Of a stretch of 25,870 bases of DNA, positions 13,602 through 21,034 are shown in pieces. The notes below the pieces were generated by a model that saw only the letters and a list, made by a program, of their open reading frames with translations, did not search any database and was not told the origin of the DNA. The stretch's first letter is position 1; the number at the start of each line of letters is the position of its first letter. Position numbers and translations under genes: made by a program. The stretch comes from Bacillota bacterium (GTDB lineage: Bacteria; Bacillota_C; Negativicutes; JAEYSJ01), in contig JAEYSJ010000211.1 of the NCBI GenBank assembly GCA_023434855.1, forward strand, positions 1 through 25,870, given 5' to 3'.

Positions 13602-15686
13602 TTGAAAGAGTACAAAAGCGACAAACTAAGAAATGTGGGAATAGTTGCGCACGGAGGTGCCGGAAAGACATCTCTAACAGAAGCATTATTGTTCAATGCC
13701 GGAGCGACTAACCGTCTGGGACGGGTTGATGACGGCTCATCTATTACTGACTTTGAACCGGAAGAAATAAAGCGCAAAGTAACAATCAGCGCTGCATTAG
13801 CTCCATGCGAGTGGCGTGATCATAAATTGAATTTTGTTGATACTCCCGGATACGCAGATTTTGTGTCTGAAGTTAAGGGTACTCTACGGGCAGTAGACGC
13901 AGCTTTAGTAGTATTGTGCGCTGCATCAGGTGTTGAGGTGGAAACAGAAAAAGTATGGCAATATGCTGCTGATTTCGAAATGCCTCGTATCGCTTTTGTT
14001 AATAAAATGGACCGCGAAAACGCGGATTTTTATAACTCTATAGACTCAATGAAAGAAAAATTCGGCTCCGGGGTTGTTCCGATTCAACTGCCGATTGGTT
14101 CGGAAAGTTCCTTTAAAGGTATCATTGATTTAATCAAAATGAAGGCAGTTGTACCTTCTAATAATCAGGGGACACAATATGCTGAAAGTGAAATACCGGC
14201 GGACCTGGCTGAAAAAGCCGAAGAATTTCGTATGGCGTTGCTTGAAGCGGCTGCCGAGGGTGACGATGAACTGTTGACAAAATATCTTGATGGGGAAGAA
14301 CTTACAAATGAAGAAATAACCGTTGGTTTAATGAAGGGTATTGCCCAGGCAAAAGTTTTCCCTGTGTTATGCGGTTCGGCGTATAAAAATATAGGTGTGC
14401 AGCAACTTATGGACTCATTTTTGGCGTATTTACCCTCACCCGAAGCGAAGATTGCTAAAGGCCAACGGCCTGGCACCCAGGAACCGATGGAGAGAAAAAG
14501 CCAAGATCCATTTTCGGCGATAGTGTTTAAGACTACTGCTGACCCTTTTGTCGGACGTCTGAGTTATATAAGAGTATTTTCCGGTGTAATGAAGCCTGAC
14601 AGTACGCTATATAATGCTTCCAAAGAAAAATCTGAACGTATTGGCAATATATTCACCCTGCGGGGTAAACAACAAGATCCATTGACTGTTGCCCATGCAG
14701 GTGATATCGTCGTGGTAGCTAAAATGCAGGAAACAGCGACAGGAGATACTTTGGCTGATAAAGAAAAGCCGATACTGTTTATGCCGATTAACTACCCCAA
14801 ACCCATGTTTACCATGAGTGTAGAACCCAAGAACAAGGGTGATGAAGATAAACTGGGTAACGCAATCCTTCGTATTGCCGATGAGGATGCCACTTTTCGG
14901 GTCGAAAAAAATAACGAGACTCATCAACTGCTGGTCAGCGGGATTAGTGATTTGCATTTAGATGTAATAGTCGAACGCATGAAACGTAAATTTGGCGTTG
15001 ATGTCAAACTTGGTGATCCTAAAATACCTTATCGTGAAACAATTCGCTCCAATACTAAAGTGGAATATAAGCACAAAAAGCAAAGCGGGGGGCATGGGCA
15101 GTACGGTCATGTATGGCTGCAATTGGAACCTTTGGCGGCCGGAAGCGGCTTTGAATTCTCGGAAAGCATTTTCGGTGGCGCTGTTCCCAGGCAGTATTTC
15201 CCCGCAGTAGAAAAAGGTGTGAGGGAAGCACTTGTTAATGGCATTCTTGCCGGATATCCTTTGACAGATATTAAAGTTAATCTTTTTGATGGTTCTTATC
15301 ATGATGTTGACTCTTCAGAGATGGCCTTTAAAATAGCTGCTTCTTCCGCACTTAAAAAGGGGGCAGTGCAAGCTAAGCCTGTATTATTAGAGCCGGTATA
15401 TAGTGTTGAAGTAACAGTCCCGGAATCATACATGGGCGATATTATCGGCGATTTTAACAGCAGGCGAGGACGTATTCAGGGGATGGAGCCTATCGGAAAA
15501 GGTCTGGGTGTAGTGAGAGCTATTGTACCGCTGGCAGAAGTGTTCCGCTACTCTATTGATTTGCGTTCTATGACTCAAGGGCGGGGAAGTTTTGATATGT
15601 CTTTTGATCACTATGATGATGTTCCCCAGCGTATTGCTGAAGCAATAATTGCTGGTTCTAAAAAAGATAAAGCCGTTGACGAATAA
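13602..15686 (+). CDS. elongation factor G-like GTPase (EF-G2 type)
   Basis: A 694-residue translation-factor GTPase with all five EF-G domains. It starts with TTG, preceded by a GGGGGG run at 13589-13594. The G1 motif is AHGGAGKT (residues 16-23) where canonical EF-G has AHIDAGKT. G3 is DTPGYADF instead of DTPGHVDF, so the catalytic His is replaced by Tyr, and NKMD (G4) is intact. Domain IV (HKKQSGGHGQYGHVWL) and domain V (RRGRIQGM, VRAIVPLAEVFRYSIDLRSMTQGRGSF) are present. These features match the EF-G2 paralogs of Thermus, not the str-operon EF-G. It stands alone, away from rpsL/rpsG/tuf, and ends at a strong terminator. Its exact role in translation is unknown. Confidence 0.88.
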   Translation: MKEYKSDKLRNVGIVAHGGAGKTSLTEALLFNAGATNRLGRVDDGSSITDFEPEEIKRKVTISAALAPCEWRDHKLNFVDTPGYADFVSEVKGTLRAVDAALVVLCAASGVEVETEKVWQYAADFEMPRIAFVNKMDRENADFYNSIDSMKEKFGSGVVPIQLPIGSESSFKGIIDLIKMKAVVPSNNQGTQYAESEIPADLAEKAEEFRMALLEAAAEGDDELLTKYLDGEELTNEEITVGLMKGIAQAKVFPVLCGSAYKNIGVQQLMDSFLAYLPSPEAKIAKGQRPGTQEPMERKSQDPFSAIVFKTTADPFVGRLSYIRVFSGVMKPDSTLYNASKEKSERIGNIFTLRGKQQDPLTVAHAGDIVVVAKMQETATGDTLADKEKPILFMPINYPKPMFTMSVEPKNKGDEDKLGNAILRIADEDATFRVEKNNETHQLLVSGISDLHLDVIVERMKRKFGVDVKLGDPKIPYRETIRSNTKVEYKHKKQSGGHGQYGHVWLQLEPLAAGSGFEFSESIFGGAVPRQYFPAVEKGVREALVNGILAGYPLTDIKVNLFDGSYHDVDSSEMAFKIAASSALKKGAVQAKPVLLEPVYSVEVTVPESYMGDIIGDFNSRRGRIQGMEPIGKGLGVVRAIVPLAEVFRYSIDLRSMTQGRGSFDMSFDHYDDVPQRIAEAIIAGSKKDKAVDE

Positions 15687-15690
15687 AAGA

Positions 15691-15724
15691 AAAACAGACT
15701 TGCTGTTAAAGCAAGTCTGTTTTA
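15691..15724 (+). terminator. rho-independent terminator after the EF-G2 gene
   Basis: A perfect 13-bp stem (15691-15703 with 15711-15723) has a 7-base loop. The outer A/T pairs supply the U tract. Confidence 0.88.
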
Positions 15725-15727
15725 CAT

Positions 15728-15787
15728 AAAAAAGCAGACCCCATACTTCCTAATCCAAAAACGGAAATAGAAAGTATGGGGTTTTTT
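15728..15787 (-). terminator. bidirectional terminator between EF-G2 gene and tRNA genes
   Basis: CCCCATACTT (15739-15748) pairs with AAGTATGGGG (15772-15781). On the plus strand it is followed by TTTTTT (15782-15787). On the minus strand, after GTCTGC, it is followed by a T run (complement of A at 15728-15733). It lies just beyond the 3' end of the minus-strand tRNA-Gln gene, so it probably ends the tRNA transcript. Confidence 0.75.
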
Positions 15788-15797
15788 AATTTTCTAT

Positions 15798-15873
15798 TGG
15801 CAGGGGTGGCTGGACTCGAACCAACGCATGACGGAGTCAAAGTCCGTTGCCTTACCGACTTGGCTACACCCCT
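15798..15873 (-). tRNA. tRNA-Gln (anticodon TTG)
   Basis: A 76-base cloverleaf with CCA encoded. The acceptor stem AGGGGTG/CACCCCT is perfectly paired with G as discriminator. The D stem is GCC/GGC, the anticodon stem ACGGA/TCCGT, and the loop CTTTGAC puts TTG at 34-36. The T stem GTTGG/CCAGC (one G-U pair) carries a TTCGAGT loop. It lies 16 bases after tRNA-Pro in the same minus-strand transcript. Confidence 0.95.
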
Positions 15874-15889
15874 ATGGATATTCTTTAGT

Positions 15890-15966
15890 TGGTCGGGGCG
15901 ACAGGATTCGAACCTGCGGCCTCATGGTCCCGAACCATGCGCGCTACCAAACTGCGCTACGCCCCG
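15890..15966 (-). tRNA. tRNA-Pro (anticodon CGG)
   Basis: A 77-base cloverleaf with CCA encoded. The acceptor stem CGGGGCG/CGCCCCG is perfect. The anticodon stem CATGG/CCATG carries the loop TTCGGGA with anticodon CGG, so it reads the CCG proline codon. The T arm has the TTCGAAT loop. It is the first gene of a two-tRNA minus-strand transcript with a consensus promoter 17 bases upstream. Confidence 0.95.
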
Positions 15967-15982
15967 TTGTTCACATTTATAA

Positions 15983-16011
15983 AGTATACACAACTAAATC
16001 GAGCTTGTCAA
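15983..16011 (-). promoter_or_regulatory. consensus sigma-A promoter of the tRNA operon
   Basis: On the minus strand TTGACA (16011-16006), 17 bp, TATACT (15988-15983) stands directly before tRNA-Pro. Only one -10 base departs from consensus, which suits a strongly expressed tRNA transcript. Confidence 0.93.
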
Positions 16012-16141
16012 CATACATTTCGTGCTTACTTTGGCATAATTTAAGTATGTGTAAAATAATACAAATTTATGCTAAAACATGGCAGGAATTAGTAGAAAAA
16101 TGGCGAAGTAAACAAAAAATATAAATGTGAAGGAGGGTTTT

Positions 16142-16834
16142 ATGTCTAAAATATCAAAGTTTTTTGTTATTTTGTCGATGTGTATCGTGACTGCTTCTGT
16201 TTCGCAAGCTTCCGCTCAGGAACAGACAATTTTAAAACAAGGTATGTCAGGCAATGATGTGTCTATATTACAGACTACTTTAAAGGATTATGGTTATTAT
16301 CAAGGCGATATTGATAAACAATTTGGCGCCGGTACACGCGAGGCTGTTATTAGCTTTCAACTAGATTGCGGACTTGAGCCTGATGGTATTGTAGGTAATG
16401 AAACTCTACAAGCATTACATAATTTCAAATCACGGGATGTTGCCAGCCGTGGTCAAAACAATCGTTGGAAAGGCCAAAGAATTGTGAATTATGCCAAACA
16501 ATTTTTAGGTGTTCCCTATGTTTGGGCCGGCCGTTCGCCAAGCGGCTTTGATTGTTCCGGTTTTATTTCTTATGTTTTTGGGCAACAGGGTATAAGTGTG
16601 CCCAGAATGGCTGATGAGCAATTTGCTATTGGCTTATCAGTGAATCAGTATGACTTACAACAAGGGGATCTGGTCTTTTTTACTACGTATGAGCCTGGTC
16701 CGTCTCATGTCGGAATTTATATAGGTAATGGCCAGTTTATTCATGCCAGTTCAGGTGCAGGACACGTGACAATTACATCGCTGTCCAGCCAATACTATCA
16801 AGCCAGATATTTAGGTGCGCGTCGTATTATTTAA
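16142..16834 (+). CDS. secreted NlpC/P60 peptidoglycan endopeptidase with PG-binding domain
   Basis: An exported cell-wall hydrolase of 230 residues. Residues 1-25 are a signal peptide with a probable cut after ASA. Residues about 31-95 form a peptidoglycan-binding_1 domain (LKQGMSGNDVSILQ, YGYYQGDID, FG.GTREAVISFQ, DGIVGNETLQAL). Residues about 112-230 are an NlpC/P60 cysteine peptidase with Cys138 in FDCSGF, His189 in SHVGIYIG and His201 in FIHASS. It should cut D-Glu-diaminopimelate bonds in wall peptides, in growth or spore development. The start is set by AAGGAGGG (16131-16138); the in-frame ATG at 16127 lies before that site. Confidence 0.93.
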   Translation: MSKISKFFVILSMCIVTASVSQASAQEQTILKQGMSGNDVSILQTTLKDYGYYQGDIDKQFGAGTREAVISFQLDCGLEPDGIVGNETLQALHNFKSRDVASRGQNNRWKGQRIVNYAKQFLGVPYVWAGRSPSGFDCSGFISYVFGQQGISVPRMADEQFAIGLSVNQYDLQQGDLVFFTTYEPGPSHVGIYIGNGQFIHASSGAGHVTITSLSSQYYQARYLGARRII

Positions 16835-16854
16835 AATATAAATGGTGAACTTAT

Positions 16855-16882
16855 AACTGGGCTAAAAATGCCTGGTTTTTTG
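16855..16882 (+). terminator. rho-independent terminator after the NlpC/P60 gene
   Basis: An 8-bp stem with two G-U pairs (16855-16862 with 16870-16877) is followed by a run of six T. Confidence 0.8.
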
Positions 16883-16924
16883 CTGTATTAGAATTCAGTT
16901 CCGCAAATTGCATTTTCTATCTGT

Positions 16925-16945
16925 ATAACTTTTCGGGAAAGTTAT
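16925..16945 (+). promoter_or_regulatory. inverted repeat upstream of rsmD
   Basis: ATAACTTT (16925-16932) and AAAGTTAT (16938-16945) are perfect inverted 8-mers around TCGGG. There is no T tract after it. An extended -10 (TGT-TAAAAT, 16976-16984) stands 31 bases further on, so the repeat lies just upstream of a possible rsmD promoter. Confidence 0.4.
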
Positions 16946-17013
16946 GATAAATACTATATTTATTTGTATAGAATATGTTAAAATATAGGTTGATAAATAA
17001 TAGAGGGAATTAC

Positions 17014-17565
17014 ATGCGAATCATAACAGGAAGCGCTAGAGGGACGAAATTAAAAACACCTGGTGGACTTGAAACACGTCCTACAGCTGATAGGGTAAAA
17101 GAGTCAGTATTTAATATTTTAGGATCGTCTGTGGATAATGTAATGGTACTTGACTTATTTGCGGGCACTGGAAACTTAGGATTGGAAGCTCTGAGCCGTG
17201 GAGCCAGGCATTGCGTTTTTATTGACCAAAGTTTAAATAGCATTAATCTTATTAAAGAGAACGCTGTCCGAACAAAACTCTCTGATAAAGTCGAAATTTA
17301 CAAAAATGAAGTGATACGAGCCCTTGATAAGATCATTATTAGTTCTGGCCGTATGTTTAGTTTGATATTTTGCGATCCTCCCTATAACCAAGGGTTAGTT
17401 GAAACGGTATTACAAAAAATTGATAAAAGTTCTATTCTTGAGCCGCAAGGTATTGTTATTGTTGAGCATTCACGTCATGAACCGATAACTTCTGAATTGG
17501 AGAAATTACAGCTCAAACGTACCGAGAGATATGGTGAAACATTAATTAGTTTTCTGACATCCTAA
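17014..17565 (+). CDS. rsmD: 16S rRNA (guanine(966)-N2)-methyltransferase RsmD
   Basis: Methylates G966 of 16S rRNA during small-subunit assembly. The 183-residue protein begins RIITGSARGTKLKTP and TRPTADRVKESVFNIL, the usual RsmD opening. It has the SAM-binding DLFAGTGNLGLEALSRGA (47-64) and the catalytic DPPY at 121-124. ATG 17014 is chosen because AGAGGGA is 5 bases upstream and the family starts at this point; the in-frame ATG at 16975 lies within the candidate -10 region. coaD follows after 27 bp, the order rsmD-coaD (ylbH-ylbI) common to Firmicutes. Confidence 0.95.
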   Translation: MRIITGSARGTKLKTPGGLETRPTADRVKESVFNILGSSVDNVMVLDLFAGTGNLGLEALSRGARHCVFIDQSLNSINLIKENAVRTKLSDKVEIYKNEVIRALDKIIISSGRMFSLIFCDPPYNQGLVETVLQKIDKSSILEPQGIVIVEHSRHEPITSELEKLQLKRTERYGETLISFLTS

Positions 17566-17592
17566 TGTTGATGGGAGTAGGGGGAATTGACG

Positions 17593-18075
17593 ATGCGTAG
17601 TGCTGTTTGCCCTGGCAGCTTTGATCCTGTGACAAATGGGCATATTGATATTTTTGAACGAGCCAGTAAAATGTTTGACCTATTGATTGTTGCAGTTTTT
17701 AATAATCCTAATAAAATACCCCTTTTTAATATGGAAGAGCGGGTGGACATGCTGTCAACTGCTACTAATCATATTCCTAATGTACGAATTGACGCTTTTT
17801 CCGGTTTGCTTAACGAGTATGTCCATCAGCAGAACACTAATATTATCGTTCGAGGACTCAGGGCGTTAAGCGATTTTGAATATGAATTTCAGCGGGCCTT
17901 ACTGATTAAAAAGGTCGACCCAGTTATCGAAACGGTATTTATGATGACAAGCAGTGAGTATTCTTTTGTAAGCTCCAGTGGAATAAAAGAATTGGCGAAG
18001 TTTGGCGGATGTATTTCCGGATTGGTACCTGAGTGCGTGGAGAAGAAAATTATTCAACGTGCCGATAAAATATGA
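17593..18075 (+). CDS. coaD: phosphopantetheine adenylyltransferase
   Basis: Catalyses the fourth step of coenzyme A synthesis, joining ATP and 4'-phosphopantetheine to give dephospho-CoA. The 160-residue protein has the nucleotidyltransferase motif [17 protein letters not shown], with Thr14 and His17 of the T/HxGH signature. [17 protein letters not shown] follows, then the SSSGIKE loop (ISSTxxR equivalent). Size is typical. ATG 17593 has AGGGGGAA upstream; the in-frame TTG at 17587 is closer than optimal. It is probably co-transcribed with rsmD. No terminator is seen in the 123 bp that follow. Confidence 0.96.
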   Translation: MRSAVCPGSFDPVTNGHIDIFERASKMFDLLIVAVFNNPNKIPLFNMEERVDMLSTATNHIPNVRIDAFSGLLNEYVHQQNTNIIVRGLRALSDFEYEFQRALLIKKVDPVIETVFMMTSSEYSFVSSSGIKELAKFGGCISGLVPECVEKKIIQRADKI

Positions 18076-18198
18076 CATAATACTAAGTATTAAATTGAAT
18101 GCATATGTGTTTCATTATTTGCTGCTATTGCTTACCGATGAAACGTTGACAAATTATATTCTGAACAGACTACTTTTTTAGATGGGAGAGAGGTAAAC

Positions 18199-18696
18199 AT
18201 GAATATAGAAGAGATATTGGATGAAATAGATGCAATATTGCTTGAAGCAAGCCGGGTGCCTTTTACTAATAAAAAGGTAATTGAAGAAGATGATTTAGCC
18301 AGATTACTTGATGAATTACGGGAAATGTTGCCTGAAGAAATATCAGAGGCAAAAGGGATCGTAAAAGAACGGCAGCGTATTTTGGATGATGCGCAAAAAG
18401 AAGCCAGAAATATAGTCGAGCAGGCTAAGAATTATATTAGCAAATTAACAGAAGAAAATGTTATTACCAAACAAGCTCAGGAGCAAGCTAATGAAATTGT
18501 TTTACAAGCTCATAAAACAGCCAGGGATCTACAAGGTGATGCCGCATCTTATGCCGTTGACGTATTTAAACATATTGAAGCTAATCTGGCGAAAGCTTTG
18601 GAAATTGTTCATCAGGGACATTGTGAACTTCAACAATCTATGAAAACTAATCAAACGCCAATTAGACAAGATAGACAAGAAATAAACGAGGGATAA
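18199..18696 (+). CDS. coiled-coil protein, ATP synthase subunit b/H-like
   Basis: A 165-residue, highly charged, helical protein. Residues about 50-120 are rich in Glu, Lys, Gln and Ala, with heptad-like spacing (AKGIVKERQRILDDAQKEARNIVEQAK...QANEIVLQAHKTARDLQ). This resembles the stalk subunits b or H of ATP synthases, and DivIVA-type coiled coils. It has no membrane helix, so it is not a true F0 b subunit. The sequence after residue 145 is polar and probably disordered. GGGAGAGAGG stands before the ATG. A TTGACA at 18146-18151 suggests a nearby promoter, but no -10 at 16-18 bp is clear. The position after coaD and before ylbJ hints at a cell-envelope or division role; this is not shown. 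Confidence 0.75.
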   Translation: MNIEEILDEIDAILLEASRVPFTNKKVIEEDDLARLLDELREMLPEEISEAKGIVKERQRILDDAQKEARNIVEQAKNYISKLTEENVITKQAQEQANEIVLQAHKTARDLQGDAASYAVDVFKHIEANLAKALEIVHQGHCELQQSMKTNQTPIRQDRQEINEG

Positions 18697-18720
18697 GGGG
18701 GTAAATACCCCTTTTTTTTA
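18695..18720 (+). terminator. rho-independent terminator after the coiled-coil gene
   Basis: AAGGGG (18695-18700) pairs with CCCCTT (18708-18713) and is followed by a run of T to 18719. Confidence 0.8.
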
Positions 18721-18790
18721 TTATGAAATCTTTATAGCTTTTTCAGTGAGCAGGAACGGTTATTTTATTTATTCTTAAGTTGGAAAATGT

Positions 18791-20044
18791 TTACGTTTTT
18801 CTTACAAACGAATATAATTCTTTAACGATATGGAATGTTATAGATAATGTTACCATTATTCCCATTAACAGTAAAAGCTGGTAGATTATCTGTTCAAGTC
18901 TCGTCAACCAAAAAATCATAGTACTGGTATTTCCTATGTTGAACATAACAGGTATAATGAAGAACTTACCTAATGCCTCTGCCGGTCCCATAAGAAGCAT
19001 AGTAATAAGGCCAGCTAAAATTGCATGCAGCAGCCTTGCTATCATGTATGGAGTTAAACGGATGCCTGATTCAATAACGATGCTTGCTACCTGACCATGA
19101 ACTGACAGACCGCTCCAGGCAATAATAGCGCTGGCCATGGTAACTTTTTGAATTAACGGTGCATTTGCCTGACTGGCAGCAAGGGTGCCTAAGTCGATTT
19201 CCAATAAACCACTGACCATCGAAGGAGCAAGAGCAGTACTAAATCCAATTAATTGTAATACAAAACTAAAAATGTCTGTTAACAGATTATTTATTCCCAC
19301 TACTGATAATATTCGTATAAATACCGAAAATAAAATTATGAAACCGCCAATCAATAGGATGGTATTCATTGAACTTTTCACAGAATCTCCTAAAAGTTGC
19401 CCAACTGAGCGTTTATCTTCCTTTTTTGCAATATAAAGTGCGCGAAAAGCTCTGATTATTATATTGCCATTCGGTATTGGAGGATCATTTGTTATTTTAT
19501 CCCGGTGTCTTCCGTGGTAACGAAATATAAAGCCGACAAGGAAACTTGATAAATAATGCGCCAAGGCGATGGTGGCGCCCAACTCCGGCATGCCAAACAT
19601 TCCTACGGCCACAGCCCCAAACATAAACAACGGATCGGCGGTATTAGTGAATGACAGCAGCCGCTCAGCTTCAACGGCGCTGCACATTTGGCTTTTACGG
19701 AATTTGCAGGTAATAACAGCATCCATCGGATAGCCTGACGCTAACCCCATAGACATTGCAAAAGCACCTACTCCGGGAACATTAAAAATTGGGCGCATCA
19801 GCGGTTCAAGCAGTACTCCGATAAAATGGACAACCCCAAATCCCATAAGTATTTCCGATAAAATAAAAAAAGGGAGTAACGACGGGAAAACAACATTCCA
19901 CCATAAATTTAATCCCATTATAGCGGAGTCAAACGCTTCCTTAGGGTATTGCACCATGGATATTGTTATAAATACTGCACTAAATGCCATAAAATATGTC
20001 AGAAGCCGGGAACGATAACGTCTGCCTCTGCCCAAAATCCCCAT
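18791..20044 (-). CDS. ylbJ: sporulation integral membrane protein YlbJ
   Basis: A 417-residue polytopic membrane protein of the YlbJ family, required for spore cortex formation in Bacillus. About eight to ten hydrophobic segments are visible. These include residues 15-31, 47-68 (WWNVVFPSLLPFFILSEIL, family signature), 72-84, 92-107 (GAFAMSMGLASGYPMDAV), 139-170 and several near the C-terminus (FFIIPVMFNIG, LLLLMGIMVTLSI). The nucleoside-transporter gate-like fold suggests a transport role with unknown substrate. The minus-strand start at 20044 follows GAGGAGGAGA. It is divergent from the patatin-like gene and has a sigma-E-like promoter of its own. Confidence 0.93.
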   Translation of the reverse strand: MGILGRGRRYRSRLLTYFMAFSAVFITISMVQYPKEAFDSAIMGLNLWWNVVFPSLLPFFILSEILMGFGVVHFIGVLLEPLMRPIFNVPGVGAFAMSMGLASGYPMDAVITCKFRKSQMCSAVEAERLLSFTNTADPLFMFGAVAVGMFGMPELGATIALAHYLSSFLVGFIFRYHGRHRDKITNDPPIPNGNIIIRAFRALYIAKKEDKRSVGQLLGDSVKSSMNTILLIGGFIILFSVFIRILSVVGINNLLTDIFSFVLQLIGFSTALAPSMVSGLLEIDLGTLAASQANAPLIQKVTMASAIIAWSGLSVHGQVASIVIESGIRLTPYMIARLLHAILAGLITMLLMGPAEALGKFFIIPVMFNIGNTSTMIFWLTRLEQIIYQLLLLMGIMVTLSITFHIVKELYSFVRKT

Positions 20045-20122
20045 ATTATAATCTCCTCCTCTATCAACAGGCGGTCTGTTAATATATATTTAGAGGGGGG
20101 ATTTATTATACTCATGAAAATG

Positions 20123-20152
20123 AAGGTATAAAAATCAATATTTGAATATGAT
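20123..20152 (-). promoter_or_regulatory. sigma-E-type promoter of ylbJ
   Basis: On the minus strand ATCATATT (20152-20145), 14 bp, TATACCTT (20130-20123) matches the sigma-E pattern (-35 GNCATATT, -10 CATACNNT, spacing 13-15). It gives a leader of about 70 bases. B. subtilis ylbJ is a known sigma-E gene, so the match fits mother-cell expression. Confidence 0.65.
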
Positions 20153-20209
20153 AAGAACGTAATAAAAAATATATATGGATCTTCGCAGGCTTTAAGGGAG
20201 GGTGATTAC

Positions 20210-21034
20210 ATGCGTCCTAAAATTGGTTTGGCTTTAGGATCCGGTGGGTTGCGCGGCTTAGCCCATGTAGGGGTGTTAAAAGTTTTATGTGAAGAAGGTA
20301 TTCCAATAGATTGTATCGCCGGTTGCAGTATTGGCAGTATAATTGGCGCTTTATACTGTGCTGGACTAGCTCCCGATAATATTTACAAATTGGCAAAGCA
20401 TTTAAAGCCACGGTATTGGTTGGATTTTGTTCTTCCCAAAACCGGAGTGCTTGCTGGTGATAAAATATTGGAGACAATGCGATTTTTAACAAGAAAAAAA
20501 TGCTTTGCTGAATTGGATCTCCCATTGGCTATAGTTGCTACCGAAATTAATCAGGGCCGGGAAATTGTTTTTACCGAAGGTGATTTAGCCAAGGCAATAA
20601 GGGCAAGCATATCTGTGCCTGGTATATTTGTTCCATATAAAATAGATGATATGCTTTTGGTCGATGGTGCGGTATTAAATCCTACTCCTGTTGACGTAGC
20701 GCGAAAAATGGGAGCAGATATTGTAATTGCCGTTGATTTAGCCCATGCCGGAGTTGTTAGTAATATTACAAATATGTTTGATGTGATCATTCAGTCAATA
20801 GATATAATGGAGAGAGAACTGTGTAAGCACAGGCAACACCATTGCGATATCTTAATCAGGCCCGACATCGGTCATATTTCGCCTAGTTCGTTTGAGGCAA
20901 TTGATGAATGTGTAGCGTTAGGAGAACAGGCAGCAAGGATGGCCATCACGGAAATTAAAAGATTATTGGCTGCTAAGGCCTGTAAATCGGTGAACAGCGA
21001 AAATCCCAGCCTCCTGAACTCCAATCGGATGTAG
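20210..21034 (+). CDS. patatin-like phospholipase (YlbK/RssA family)
   Basis: A 274-residue serine lipid hydrolase of the patatin family. The oxyanion block GSGGLRGLAHVGVL is at 10-23, the nucleophile motif GCSIG has Ser40, and the partner Asp152 is in VDGAVLNPTPV. SISVPGIFVPY and DIVIAVDL are also typical. It is the counterpart of Bacillus YlbK and of RssA; the lipid substrate is unknown. AGGGAGGGTGA precedes the ATG. The last 62 bp overlap the 3' end of the convergent tmcAL gene, so the polar tail after residue 254 (KACKSVNSENPSLLNSNRM) is read from antisense tmcAL DNA. Confidence 0.9.
   Translation: MRPKIGLALGSGGLRGLAHVGVLKVLCEEGIPIDCIAGCSIGSIIGALYCAGLAPDNIYKLAKHLKPRYWLDFVLPKTGVLAGDKILETMRFLTRKKCFAELDLPLAIVATEINQGREIVFTEGDLAKAIRASISVPGIFVPYKIDDMLLVDGAVLNPTPVDVARKMGADIVIAVDLAHAGVVSNITNMFDVIIQSIDIMERELCKHRQHHCDILIRPDIGHISPSSFEAIDECVALGEQAARMAITEIKRLLAAKACKSVNSENPSLLNSNRM

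Noticed and set aside
16046..16123. A 25-codon frame before the NlpC/P60 gene
   Set aside because: It has no ribosome binding site and no recognisable sequence; it lies in the leader region.
15776..16124. Two overlapping plus-strand frames across the tRNA genes
   Set aside because: They are translations of antisense tRNA sequence, a common artefact.
18146..18176. Promoter for the coiled-coil gene with perfect TTGACA
   Set aside because: No acceptable -10 exists at 16-18 bp; TACTTT is at 19 bp and weak, so it was not listed as a feature.
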